From: Welwitschia mirabilis
Lineage: Eukaryota; Gnetophyta; Gnetopsida; Welwitschiales
DNA length: 55,881 nt
Assembly (NCBI GenBank): GCA_051453625.1
Contig: JBOZIK010000001.1
Coordinates: 176,960,656 to 177,016,536 of the forward strand
Direction of reading: 5' to 3'
Below the pieces are notes generated by a model. The model saw only the letters and a program-made list of their open reading frames with translations, ran no database searches and was not told where the DNA came from. The number at the start of each line of letters is the position of its first letter. Within the stretch, counting starts at the first letter, position 1. Made by a program: the position numbers and the translations under genes. Positions 1 through 10,740 of this stretch are shown here, piece by piece.

Positions 1-944
1 TCCTATATTTTTAGACATAGCTATTGATGCTTATGTATATATTTGCGTGAGTAATATGTTTTGATGACATGTCATTTTATATGTCATGATACTCTTTTGT
101 ATTTGAGTTAAATATTGTATTCTTGCATTGACTTATGCTTAATTCTGTCCTATGCCACTGACACAGACTACCTTGATCCATCACACGCTCATGCTTATTG
201 GTGGATATGTGAATGAGGTCTAAGATAGAACTACATGTGGTCTGATCTCCTTTGGATAAGGATATGTAAGCATGGTTGCTTGACTGTGGATGCAACTAAC
301 CATGCGATCACAACTCACACATCTCTCTAGTGTGTTCCTAAATGAGGGTTTCTAAAAAACCATAAGATGGAATGTGATGATAATCAAGTGAGCTATCCTC
401 ATATAGTTCTCCTGAGGTGTACCCTGTGGGTAATTGAAATGTGATTATCTTAGTTTCAAACTAATTAATCTGCTGCAATAATTGATCATATCTTGTAAGC
501 TAATTTTATTTTGTTTAAAAAAAAAAATCCCATGATTTTCATGCTTTTAAGTCCAGCTCAAGTGCAGGTTGTGACACTTTCTCTGATGCATAAATGAATA
601 ATTATTATAATCCAATTCAATTCATTAGAAATGGTTTTAATTCATTTCAATTAAAGACCCTAAAAATGTCCAAAATTACCCTTTGTTTTAATATCTAATC
701 TAATTTAATGGATTATAAGTATAAATATTATAATAGATGACTTATGGGGGGAGGGGGGTTTCTCAAAAAGGACTTCAATAGAATTAATTAGTAATAGATG
801 AAAATAGAAAAGGGAGCTATGACAAAACATGTTAATCCCTAGAATATTGATACTAAAAGAATTTTAATGATAAATTTTTCTTTTTCTATGACTATTAGCT
901 TAGGGATTTTCTCTAAGGTACATCTTAATGTTTTATTCTCTTTT
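1..944. other. AT-rich DNA without a recognisable gene
   Basis: No reading frame, RNA gene or element could be supported here. The short open stretch at 77-295 (- strand) has no recognisable domain. There is a poly-A run near 517-528 and a G-rich run near 746-758. A TGTGACA motif at about 569-575 might be an old LTR edge, but no partner was found. Confidence 0.5.
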
Positions 945-1921
945 AAGAGTAGTAATAACATTTGTGTTAACGAGAAATGTGTATGTTATATTTTAGCAAA
1001 AGATAACATGGGATCAAGTAAAAATAAGCATGTAGTTAAATAAATCATGAATGAAATAGTCACACATCAAAGGCCAATAGCGATTAAATAAAATCAATGA
1101 TTAGTAAAGTGGATTCCAATCTCCTCATAAGCAATTTCATTCTATTAAAATTCATCACAACTTATACACGTGGTTTGATAGTGATGGCACTATATGTTGC
1201 ATCTAGCCATTGTTTATTCATGTCTTATAATGTATTGTTCTAATTATAGAACTTTGATGATTGAATTATAAGAAAATCCTATCATATCTAAAATCAATAA
1301 TGCTTCTAAATTAAATACCTTTCCTAACACTTAGCTTGTCCTTAAGATAACACAAGGATAATTACAATATTAAACTTCCTTTTCTACATTAGTAGCCTTA
1401 AAACACAGTAGCTATATTAATAGTTAAAGCGGCTCTCTTAAGATGGTGTTCCCACATTTTTTTTCCAATGCAACTTATGGCAGTTCTCTATCATTCCTCT
1501 TGCATAACTTGTAATGATACTCCACCATGCCTTCTATTAATTCTTTGATGGTCCTTCATCATCCACCTAGTGTAAGAAAGGTTTAATTTCTTTCTTTATA
1601 TTTGTAGTTACTTTTCATGAATTTCACTCCAAAACTTTCATGAATTTGAACTACCCTTCTGATACCATTTGATACAATAAGAATCATGAACATATTACTT
1701 CAATAGAAGATAGCATGAGATGGAGCAATAATAAGTACATAAAAGAAATCATAAATGAGTTTGAATAAAATAGCCACATATTAAAGGCCATTACCATTAA
1801 AAGCAAATGGATACATAACAAAATGAATTCTAACTGCTTGTCAAACAATGGTAAATGATTAAAAAATGTCATTTTATTAAAATTCGTCCTGGTTTATACA
1901 CATGACTTGATAGCAATACAA
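945..1921 (-). mobile_element. Miniature (TRIM-like) or internally deleted LTR retrotransposon
   Basis: Two direct repeats of about 250 bases lie near 945-1187 and 1670-1921. They share blocks such as the one at 1139-1182, which matches 1870-1914 closely. The left edge of the first copy is uncertain. A primer-binding site for initiator tRNA-Met (TGGTATCAGA on the - strand, 1658-1667) sits three bases from the right repeat, so the element reads right to left with the right repeat as 5' LTR. Only about 480 bases lie between the LTRs, far too few for gag-pol. A short gag-like reading may remain at 1500-1565 on the - strand. Seen: repeats and PBS. Inferred: a TRIM or a deletion derivative. Confidence 0.5.
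1658..1667 (-). other. tRNA-iMet primer-binding site
   Basis: The - strand reads TGGTATCAGA, the usual plant LTR-retrotransposon complement of the initiator tRNA-Met 3' end. It lies just inside the right LTR and fixes the element's orientation. Confidence 0.6.
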
Positions 1922-2671
1922 TAAATCTAATCAAGATTTCTTTATGGATCCTATAATCTAATATTCCTACCTAAAAATCTTGAATGCATTTAAGACTTTA
2001 ATTAAAGGTATCTTTGTGCTCTTGATATGTAATGATTTTTTAAGTGAATATTTTTCAAAATCATAATAATATAAACTAACACTATAATAATTACTTCATG
2101 GATAATATAATTCTTATACTAAGAATTCATGTCATCTTGTGGTTTTCTTAAATTCACATTGATATTACTTAGAATGTAATGACTAATATGTTAACAATCT
2201 TAGATGATAAGGTTTATTAAAATTTCTAGAAGAATAAATTAGTAGTAATCCCACTCCATGAAAATAAATAAAAATCTAAATGTAAAATTATGATAATGTA
2301 TGTATTAAATGCATTTTTTATTAATAAATAAATTCTCTAGGAGGTTTTCTTTCAATTATTAATGAAAAACAAGAAGATTGTGGATCATAAATTTCTTATA
2401 TTAGATTTAAGTGTTAAATCCTTATCACATTGATTTAAGACAATATGAAATGTGTAGTTTACTTTCTAATTCATAACTAATTTAATAAGTTAAGGCCTAC
2501 GAGGAATGACAAAGTACCTCTTTTGGGACTATCCATTCATAATCATGATTTGAAGCAACTTCAATAAAGGAGTAAAGACCTATCCTAAACACAGTAGGTA
2601 AGCTTTATAAAGTAGTGTTATGACATATTTGAGTGGTCCAAAACCATTTGGTATTCATAAGTAATAGATAG
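1922..2671. other. AT-rich DNA, nothing recognised
   Basis: No coding signal, repeat pair or RNA gene is visible. It separates the miniature LTR element from the decayed reading frame that follows. Confidence 0.5.
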
Positions 2672-3258
2672 TATGTAGAGAAAATCATGTCAAAAGTAAG
2701 AAGAAAGGTTAACATCCTTTTAGCTATAAAGGCAGTGGCAAGGAACCCATAGTATGAGCTAGTGGATATGGAAAATTTTGGAAATAATGTAGAGCTATGA
2801 TAGAGATTTATGGAAATTGAGTGAAAAGATATTCTAGAGATAAGAGAATAGATGAATTCTAATGCATGCTCTATGCTTAAAAACGGTAAGATTATTTATA
2901 GGAGAGTGCATAAAAGTATCATAGACTGGGTGATTGCATAAGCAACTAATTTGAAAATGGAAGAGGGACTTCTTCTATTAGCATTCAAAGGCCATAACTA
3001 TGCAGGAAAATTCTTTAAGGAAAGGGCCCCCTAAATTGGTAAAGATTATATCAAAAAGGTTGATTTGAGCTCTCCTTGAGATTTAGTAGTTGAATTTGTA
3101 AACTTATACTTGATTCAAAATAAGAACCACTTAAATCTCATAGGGCTTTGCTTCAATGTTCTCCTAACGCTCAAAGAAGATAGAATGATTTATCTACCAT
3201 AGTACTTTGTTGAGAAACTCAAGGAAAAGATAGAAAGAAATAATTCTAGTTTGTCTTA
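2672..3258 (+). pseudogene. Decayed reading frame of unknown function
   Basis: One frame can be followed for about 195 codons with about ten stops and no frameshift needed. Readable stretches include VRRKVNILLAIKAVARNP, MEEGLLLLAFKGHNYAGKFF and LVVEFVNLYLIQNKNHLNLI, and it ends in a charged Lys/Glu-rich tail (YFVEKLKEKIERNNSS). Several stops are TAG, TAA or TGA where CAG, CAA or CGA would be one transition away. No family was recognised. It lies just upstream of sequence that recurs beside copia-2 (3294-3352 against 22580-22640), so it may belong to a non-autonomous LTR element with its own small protein. A gag-like protein is possible but not shown. Confidence 0.35.
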
Positions 3259-3293
3259 AAAAATAAGATCATTAGTAAATGTTATTGTTATTA

Positions 3294-3352
3294 CCTAAAT
3301 AGTTATAATAATTAATAATGTATAACAAAATAGAATGACTTGTATACATAAC
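3294..3352 (+). repeat. Dispersed repeat B, copy 1
   Basis: The segment CTAAATAGTTA to TGACTTGTATA is closely matched by 22580-22640, just after the gap that follows copia-2. Since that copy sits where the 3' LTR of copia-2 should be, this may be part of the same LTR family. Confidence 0.45.
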
Positions 3353-3368
3353 CCTTAATATGTTCTAT

Positions 3369-3415
3369 ATGTGTGTGTATGGGTGTGTGTGGGGGTCGGG
3401 GAGTGTGTGTATGTA
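3369..3415 (+). repeat. GT-rich simple repeat
   Basis: Interrupted (GT)n tract with a G-rich centre (GGGGGTCGGGG). Confidence 0.8.
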
Positions 3416-3716
3416 CATCTCATTCTTACATAATATTAAAGCCAATCAACTATTAAGAAGATGTCCTACATACAATAAGCAATGATAGAATTATGAATAT
3501 TTCTAATAAGAGTATCATAATCCAAGAGAAAATCATTAGTGAAATTAAGAAGTTTAGAGAATTCTATAAATAATTTCACTTAGAAAAATAAGTTTTATCT
3601 CTACTGAAATGTAAATCACAATGAGCAAGAGAAATTTTTAGAACTAAAATAACTTCATTATCTTATTCATTAGAGCTTGCTAGTATTAAATAGATAATGT
3701 TATACACTTAACTAAG

Positions 3717-4024
3717 ACTACAAACTAACAAAGGACTCAAGTAAACTAAAGTCCAATGGAGTGAAGTGAACTAAAGTCTAAATGAGCAGAGTGGAGTAAA
3801 CTAAAAACAACTTGCAATGAATTTAGAGTGGATAAAATGCAACATGAGACCACTAGAAAAAGGACTCATAGTTAACTAAGGCTCAATACTAGTTTGAATG
3901 AATGGACAAGGTGTGGCTAAGTATCATAATCAGATGAGGTGAGCTAAAAAGAAGGTAAAGCTAAGGTTTTCTAAGAAAAATAAATTCTAATGCATGACCC
4001 TGGTACAAGACCTTTGTGCCTTAG
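3717..4024 (+). repeat. Dispersed repeat A, copy 1
   Basis: About 308 bases align collinearly and in the same orientation with 18822-19140, from ACTACAAAC to the TGCC(T/C)TAG end. Inside is a short internal repetition of the kind GGAGTGAACTAAAGTCTA. Copy 2 stops exactly where copia-2 gag begins, so this is probably LTR or leader sequence of the same family. Confidence 0.65.
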
Positions 4025-4154
4025 AAAATTTCTTGCTCTCTTCTAAGGAACTAAAGTGCCCATAAAAAATCCTTAAGAATGAGGCTTATAATAGCAAAAC
4101 CTCCAAAGAGTTACTGTATGAGGGAATTACTTCATTGTGAAAGTTATCAATTTA

Positions 4155-4280
4155 CTACTACACATCCTATAGTAGATAGGACTCTTAATGCATTACACAT
4201 TCCTGTAATGCTAGGAGAAAGTACACTACATATTCGATAGTACTAGGCCAAAATTATACTACACATCCCAGGGTACTAAG
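4155..4280 (+). repeat. Degenerate ~35-bp tandem repeat whose units form small hairpins
   Basis: Four related units start near 4154, 4191, 4225 and 4258 (core: CTAC-ACATtCC-x-GTAxT). In three of them the flanks pair with each other, though the paired bases differ: CTACTA/TAGTAG (4155-4175), GCATTAC/GTAATGC (4190-4211) and AGTAC/GTACT (4220-4244). Such compensatory differences suggest that structure was kept or that palindromes expanded. No function is known. Confidence 0.45.
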
Positions 4281-4737
4281 ATAGAAAATGGCTTCAAACA
4301 GAGACTCAAAGGCCAATTGAAACCTCAATGTAATGGAGAAAATCAGTTTTAATTAACTCATTGTCAATCCAATTTTATATTGAAAATACTGTAATTTCTC
4401 TCAATGAAGTGGTTTTATGAGGAAATCTACTATTTCCTATATGGTTAAAAAGGATGTAAACACAATCACTTCATTCTATATGAGTTCCCTGATTTTATGA
4501 ACTCCAACACCAAAGTGTCCTATTATGTTGCACTAGATTCTTTGCTATCTAAATCACTGACTGCTTATTACTAAAGATCTTTATCGTCTTTATTTGGTTT
4601 AAGTTTATTAATAATTTATTTAAATTTCTTATAAGCAACTACTCTAACCCAATACCTTAGCATGTCTTTAGTTGTATGTAATATAAGAGGAACTAGGCTC
4701 TCAAGTTAAGCAGAGAGAGATAAAAACTTTTGCTATT

Positions 4738-5418
4738 NNNNNNNNNNNNNNNNNNNNNNNNNNNNNNNNNNNNNNNNNNNNNNNNNNNNNNNNNNNNNNN
4801 NNNNNNNNNNNNNNNNNNNNNNNNNNNNNNNNNNNNNNNNNNNNNNNNNNNNNNNNNNNNNNNNNNNNNNNNNNNNNNNNNNNNNNNNNNNNNNNNNNNN
4901 NNNNNNNNNNNNNNNNNNNNNNNNNNNNNNNNNNNNNNNNNNNNNNNNNNNNNNNNNNNNNNNNNNNNNNNNNNNNNNNNNNNNNNNNNNNNNNNNNNNN
5001 NNNNNNNNNNNNNNNNNNNNNNNNNNNNNNNNNNNNNNNNNNNNNNNNNNNNNNNNNNNNNNNNNNNNNNNNNNNNNNNNNNNNNNNNNNNNNNNNNNNN
5101 NNNNNNNNNNNNNNNNNNNNNNNNNNNNNNNNNNNNNNNNNNNNNNNNNNNNNNNNNNNNNNNNNNNNNNNNNNNNNNNNNNNNNNNNNNNNNNNNNNNN
5201 NNNNNNNNNNNNNNNNNNNNNNNNNNNNNNNNNNNNNNNNNNNNNNNNNNNNNNNNNNNNNNNNNNNNNNNNNNNNNNNNNNNNNNNNNNNNNNNNNNNN
5301 NNNNNNNNNNNNNNNNNNNNNNNNNNNNNNNNNNNNNNNNNNNNNNNNNNNNNNNNNNNNNNNNNNNNNNNNNNNNNNNNNNNNNNNNNNNNNNNNNNNN
5401 NNNNNNNNNNNNNNNNNN
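4738..5418. other. Assembly gap (681 N)
   Basis: Run of N. Apparent open frames across it are artefacts. The 5' part of LINE-1, and possibly the continuation of copia-1, may be hidden here. Confidence 0.95.
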
Positions 5419-5561
5419 TTGAGGACAGACAATTCCTAGATTGAAAGTTTGCTAATAACTTTGACATTAGTGGAAAAGAAAGAATTCTGATCTTTTGAAA
5501 GCCTCACCTCATTGAAATTCATGAGATATTTAAATCAAATCAATGCATACATATCCTCCTC

Positions 5562-5990
5562 AAAGATAAAGATGGAGCTCAAGAATTCTATATCTTTGTA
5601 GTTTATGGATGCAACTCTTGAGCCTAGAGGAAATCCCTGTGGAGTGACCTTTCTAGGATTTCGACCTCCATAGATAAGCCTTGGATTATCTGTGAGGATT
5701 TTAATTACATTCTTTAAGCTGAAGATAAATGCAATGGCAGAAGAGTAACCAGGTGCAACACGGAGGAGATCCTGAACTTTACTACTTAGCATCATGTCAC
5801 TGATTTATCTTTTACAGGTGAATTCTTCACTTAAAGAGACATTCACTAGTCTGAGAATAGAATATACTGCAAGCTTGATAGAGTCTTAGTTAATGATATG
5901 TGGATGAATAGCACTGAAAACTCTTATGCGGAATTCAAACCTCCAAGCATATTAGATCATTCTTCTTATGTACTAAAATATAGTAATACC
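5562..5990 (+). pseudogene. LINE-1 ORF2 endonuclease domain (AP-endonuclease type)
   Basis: The frame gives FYIFVVYGCNS, then DKPWIICEDFNYIL, the position of the usual GDFN catalytic motif with its Gly changed to Glu. It goes on through ILNFTT and DLSFTGEFFT to KLDRVLVNDMW. The DH motif near the end survives as ILDHSS. These are the ordered landmarks of the exonuclease-endonuclease-phosphatase fold that nicks target DNA for LINE insertion. Stops occur within it, so it is not functional. The N-terminus lies in or before the gap. Confidence 0.75.
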
Positions 5991-6170
5991 ACCAGAAAGT
6001 TTTATTCTTTTAGGTTTATTAATAGCTGATGCTTTAACAACAAGTTCTTGAGTATAGTGGCTATATCCTGGGCAAGGCATATTCCAGAACATCCTATGCA
6101 AGTACTGAGTCAATGCTTAAAATTAGTTAAAAATGCTTTTTAATCTCTTCATTACTTTACTTATAATAAC

Positions 6171-6236
6171 ATTGTAGGTCAAGTAACTTCAGCAAGAGAG
6201 GACATTGTAGATCAAGTAACTTCAACAAGAGAGGAT
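6171..6236 (+). repeat. In-frame 33-bp tandem duplication inside LINE-1 ORF2
   Basis: Two copies (6171-6203 and 6204-6236) differ at three positions and encode GQVTSARED then DQVTSTRED. The unit is 33 bases, so the frame is preserved. It sits in the linker between endonuclease and RT. Confidence 0.8.
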
Positions 6237-6309
6237 CTCCTCTTCATCGAACATAATTTATAGATTACTCCAATGAATCAATAACTTATTCTTAAAGAGA
6301 AAAAAGATC

Positions 6310-7953
6310 CAATAGGTTTAGAAGACTTCTCAAAGCTGAGATCATGATATACAAAAAAAAAGCCAAATCGTCTTGGATCAAAAAAGGGGATACTAACTCA
6401 GCTTTATTCCATGCCCAAATAAAAAAGAACAAAGTTAGAAGCAAAATTCATGTGCTCTACAAAGAGGATGACATAAGATTAGATGAATAAGAAGGATGCA
6501 AGTAAGAACTATTGCATTTATTTCAGGCCTTGATAGGTGCAAATTCTGATACATCCTCAATTTAGCAAGCTCCCTTCAAATTTAGGCCAAAAGTAAACAA
6601 GAATCAGTGTCTTACTTTGTATAATCCTGTCACCGATAGAGAGATAGAACAAGCATTATGGAGGATATCAGATGACAAAGCCCCAGGCTCTGATGGGTTT
6701 ACAGCTGCTTTCTTTAAAAAGGCCTAGTCCATTGTGGGTGCATTAGTTAAGAGAGCGATTCGGAACTTCTTTGAAACAAACCATTTCAGGAGATCGGATA
6801 ACTCTACCATTTTAGTTCTCATTCCCAAGAAGCATAATACTCAGTATGCATCTGAGTTCAGGCTAAAATACTACTGCAATTTTATCTACAATTGTATTTT
6901 AAATGTCATCATAGCTCACTTAAAACTGGTCATTTCATCCTCAGTAGATTAGCAATAAGAAGCACTCATTCAAGGGAGGAATATTATACACAAAATCCTT
7001 TTAGCCAAGAAATAGTTCAACAATATGGTAGGAAATAGGTCAGAAATAGATTAGCCCTAGATGCACCATCAAAGTAGACCTGAAAAAGGCATATGACACC
7101 ATTGAATGGGAATTTCTTGAGCAGCTTCTAGTTAGCTTGGGTTTCCCTTTCAGGTTCATTTGATGGATAAGGGCTTGTGTCACTACAGCATGTTACACCA
7201 TTCAGTTTAATGGAGGATTGCATGGCTACTTTAAAAAAAAAGGGTATCAGACAGGGAGACCCCATGTCTCTGTATCTATTCTCTCTAGTCGTGGAATATT
7301 TTGGGATACTTATATATTCTCATATAATCAATTCTCCCTTTAAGCATCATCCAAAGTGTAAACCATTAGATCTTACTCATCTTTCTTTCACAGATGATCT
7401 TCTTCTCTTCAGCAGGGAAGACATTGACTCAATCAAGGTCTTCAACCAAGTCCTTTATCAGTTTGCTCAAGAAACAAGCCTCAATATAAATCATGAGAAA
7501 TTCCAAATCTACTTTGCTGGAGTTGGTCACCCATTCAAGAGGGCTATCCTATGGAAACTACAATTTAGGGAGGGTTTTCTTCCTTTCAAGTATCTTAGCA
7601 TTCCTCTAACTTCTAAATCTTTAACAGTGAATGACTTCCTTCCCATGATTGAGAAAGTGACAGCCAAAATTCATTGTTGGACTACCAAATTATTGACGTA
7701 TGGAGGAAGGTTAAAGTTCATCAAAACAGTCCTTCAAAGCCTTCACAGCTTCTTGTATCGAATTTTCATTCTCCTAAAGAAGCTGATGAAGGCTTTCGAA
7801 TCTATCTACACATCCTTCTTGTGCATAGGAAAAGATAAATCAGGTAAGGCATTAGTTACTTGGCATAAGTTGTGTACTTCAAAGCTAGAAGGAGGTCTGG
7901 GGCTTAAAGATCTTTGTAGCTTTAACAAAACCAACATTTTAAAAAATATTTGA
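6310..7953 (+). pseudogene. LINE-1 ORF2 reverse transcriptase
   Basis: Landmarks in order: WIKKGDTNSALFHA (about 6378), DDKAPGSDGFTAAFFK (about 6672), ILVLIPKKHNT, the motif-A block IKVDLKKAYDTIEW (7069-7110), then a long uninterrupted frame 7177-7953. That frame starts inside the domain and holds GIRQGDP (7243-7263) and the catalytic FTDDLLLF (about 7390), where plant LINEs usually have FADD. The connection region follows (INHEKFQIYF, GRLKFIKTVLQS, LEGGLGLKDL). The two motif-C aspartates and the motif-A aspartate are readable, but stops and a frameshift before 7177 break the enzyme. The ATG at 7177 is not a real start. Confidence 0.85.
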
Positions 7954-8640
7954 ACCATAGCCAAGAAGTAGGATTCCTTATGGGTGAGATGGATACACAT
8001 ATTTTATTTAAAAGGTTATGAGTTTTGGGTAATACTAATTAAGGCATCCTTCTCATGGACCTTCAAAAAGATCCTCAAGCTTAAAAACACAGCCCTGAAC
8101 TATGTCCAAGTGTTGGAGCATCAATTGGTTTAAAAGGGCCCTTCCCCACCATTTTTATTTTCAGCCTCCTACCAGGTCCTCCATCCTCATCTTTCCAAGC
8201 TGAAATTATACCATTCTCTATGGGGTAAATATAATCAACCCAAGTACTCCTTCATAGTCTGGTTACTTATGCACAACAGGCTTATGACTAAGGAAAATTT
8301 ACTTAATATTAGCCTTATATCCAACACCTCTTGTGTCTTTTGAAAGTTTCCAACAAAAACAAGGGAGCATCTTTTCTTCCTATGTCCTTCCTCCAGTGAG
8401 GTGTGAAGTAAAATTGCCCAGTTTCTAAAGTTCTTCACTCTGTTCAACTGGGATGAAGTGCTTCAATGAGTTGAGTCCTCTCTGAAGACTAGAACTGAGT
8501 GAGTGTATGTGATTAAAGCTACCTTCACCATGGCCGTCTACTACATCTAACAATAGAGGAATAATACAATCTTCAGGAATTCCCTTCCTATGTGTAGACA
8601 TGCTTCCAGCAGGTCAAATTTAACATCCAAGCTTACTTAT
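7950..8640 (+). pseudogene. LINE-1 ORF2 C-terminal zinc-binding region (zf-RVT type)
   Basis: Translation continues as DSLWVRWIHIFYL, then KYSFIVWLLMHNRLMTKENL, CVF-KFPTKTREHLFFLCPS and, near 8545, a Q-RNNTIF match to the usual WxxRNxxIF end of plant LINE ORF2. The residues around REHLFFLCPSS match the Cys/His-bearing RT-associated zinc region. Several stops are present. Confidence 0.75.
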
Positions 8641-9676
8641 CAGGCATCAAAGCAATCAAAGATACCCTTGCCAATAGGTAATGGTGCTCTAATCTCAGCA
8701 TCTATCCATATTTCAAATAGCTTCCTACTTCCATCTCCTTTTCTCCAGTGTTAATGCTATTCAGTTGCCCTATGCTCTACAACTCCCATTCATTAGATAA
8801 TGAAATTCCTACAGGTGGTTTTAGCCAATCTATAAATGCTAGCTCTCAAATTCCAAGGTTGATTATCAGAGACTTATTTCCTCTGGCCTTTAGTTCCAGA
8901 ACCTGGTCATCAATTTGTAGAAGCAGGATATCCTAGGCATCACCTAATAGAACTAGTTTCTTCAGTAATGTCTCTCATCTCTGATCTCTTCTGTCTAGTG
9001 TAAGGATTAACTATTGAGAGTGCAAGGCCCATTTAGATGACCCAGCATTCCTTGAGCATAACAATAATTCATTGCAAAATCAGAGGAAGGTGGTAATAAA
9101 GCATCTTTTTCAAAAACATCAATAATAATCATTAGGATGCTGAGAAGAGACGAAGCACCACTGTAGATTATTCTTTCAAAGTATTTTGTCTTGCCAGTAA
9201 AATCTAGAAATCATTTATAGTTGTAGATGGATAAAGAGGTTGCATTTTCATTGGTTTATTTCAATGAAGTAACGCAAATTGGGAAATTTAATCTCATGAT
9301 GATCCCCTACTATGTTTATTCTTTTGAGTAGAACTAAGCCTCCTGAAGCTGTAGCTACAAGAAATCAAAAGCTATAGGAGAGCTGGATGCTTTCAAACCT
9401 AGAGTATCCAATTTTTACTTTTGTTCCTCCCTGCTGCCCTATCTCAATCTTTTTCTCTTTACAGGGTCTGTTTCCTCGTTTCATCTAATTTCCTATTTTT
9501 ATAGCTATCTTCTGGTTATGTTTATCAGAAGGGAGTTATTAAGGCACTGATATCTCAATATAACCTTCAGTTAGACATGTCTATTTCACCAGATCAACAT
9601 CTGGTTTTAGTGTCTTTGTAGGATTTTAATCTACAACTTTTCTATAGTAATGAAAATTTTTTGATTTCATTCAAAA
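8641..9676 (+). other. LINE-1 3' untranslated region
   Basis: No recognisable domain. The open stretch at 8748-8936 is short and unassigned. The segment ends in a pattern typical of plant LINE 3' ends: ACAACTTTTCTATAGTAATG then an A-run at about 9670-9676. Confidence 0.5.
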
Positions 9677-9678
9677 AA

Positions 9679-10740
9679 ACTATATATTCTACCTTAGCAA
9701 AAGATCTAGCTATTATTTTCTAACACTTTAATCATCATGACAAGGGTGATGTTCCCAAGAACATGATATACCTTGAGGTTGGTATAGAGCTATCACGTTT
9801 TCTAATAAAATTTGAATCAGACTAAGCCTCTAACATGAATTGATAGTTTCTTCTATATGTTAGACCTAAATCCTTAGTCTTGTTTAGGTATCTTAGCACT
9901 TTCTTTGTATTATTTAAATGAGTTACCTTGAACACATGCAGATATCTTAATAAGACACTAATAGTTTATAATAAATTTGGTTTAGTATTTATGATGTAAA
10001 TTAGACTTCCTACCATTCTTCTATATTTAGTATTATTTATGGACTTTGAGTCTTCATCTACAAATACCTTGGCATTTTTTTTCTAGAGGAGTTATAGCAT
10101 CTTTCGCATTTTCTAGCTCAAGTTTCTCAACTAAATCTCTGATGTATTTCTTTTGAGTTAAGAATATTCCATCATTTCTTTGAATAATCTATACACCTAG
10201 GTAGAATTACTAATCCAAGATCAAAATTTTTCAATTCTTTGGTTAAAGAAATTTTTGTCCTTCTAACATATCCTTTATCACTTTTAATTATTAGCATATC
10301 ATTCACATATTCCACTATATATGTGGATTCTGATTTCATCAGAATTTATAAATAATCTAGCATTCACATCTTGATAATCACATAGTCTAAATCTAATTGA
10401 ACTTAAATACTTTACAAGATTACTGTACCATGCCCTCGGTGCTTATTTTAGTTCATATAGAAACTTGATCAATCTAAACATATTTTGTTCTTTGTCTTTT
10501 ACCTTAAATCCTTTTCGTGTATAATGTAAATTTCTTCTTTTAGATCTCCATATATAAAGGTAGTCTTTATGTTCAATTGATAGAGCTTCTATCCTCTTTA
10601 TGTATCCAAAGCAATTACTATTCTAATGGTAGCCCATTTTGTAGTTGATATGAAGACCTCATTGTATTTAAATTTGTAGTTGATATGAAGATCTCATTGT
10701 AATTAAATCCTTTCTTTCAACATAGACCTACAACAATAAG
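9679..10740 (-). pseudogene. Copia-1 reverse transcriptase and RNase H
   Basis: The - strand gives the RT active-site block as EYVNDMLII (about 10310), where copia elements have YVDDML: the first catalytic Asp reads Asn. Downstream are YRRMVGSLIYIINTKPNL and VTHLNNTKKVLRYLNKTKDL, the link into RNase H. RYIMFLGTSPLS and SFAKVEYI at 9679-9703 then match the usual GYVFxLGxxxxSW and SSTEAEY blocks. The frame is repeatedly broken. Confidence 0.75.
10638..10707 (-). repeat. 35-bp tandem duplication in copia-1 RT region
   Basis: TTTGTAGTTGATATGAAG starts at 10638 and again at 10673, with few differences through both units. A 35-base unit shifts the frame. Confidence 0.75.

Larger units (their letters stand above)
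5419..9676 (+). mobile_element. LINE-1: decayed L1-type plant LINE, 5' end lost
   Basis: Endonuclease, reverse transcriptase and C-terminal zinc-binding region follow each other in ORF2 order on the + strand, then about 1 kb of 3' region ending in a T/A-rich tail (ATTTCATTCAAAAAAAC, about 9660-9676). ORF1 is not seen; it would lie in or before the gap at 4738-5418. Many stops and some frameshifts make it inactive. The tail directly touches copia-1 RNase H sequence (9679 onward, - strand), so this LINE probably landed in copia-1. Confidence 0.85.

Noticed and set aside
4701-5467. Long open frames across runs of N (also at 12355-13091, 14688-15705, 16160-17315, 22064-22639, 34946-35177)
   Set aside because: They are open only because N cannot form stop codons; the real sequence on either side gives just a few codons.
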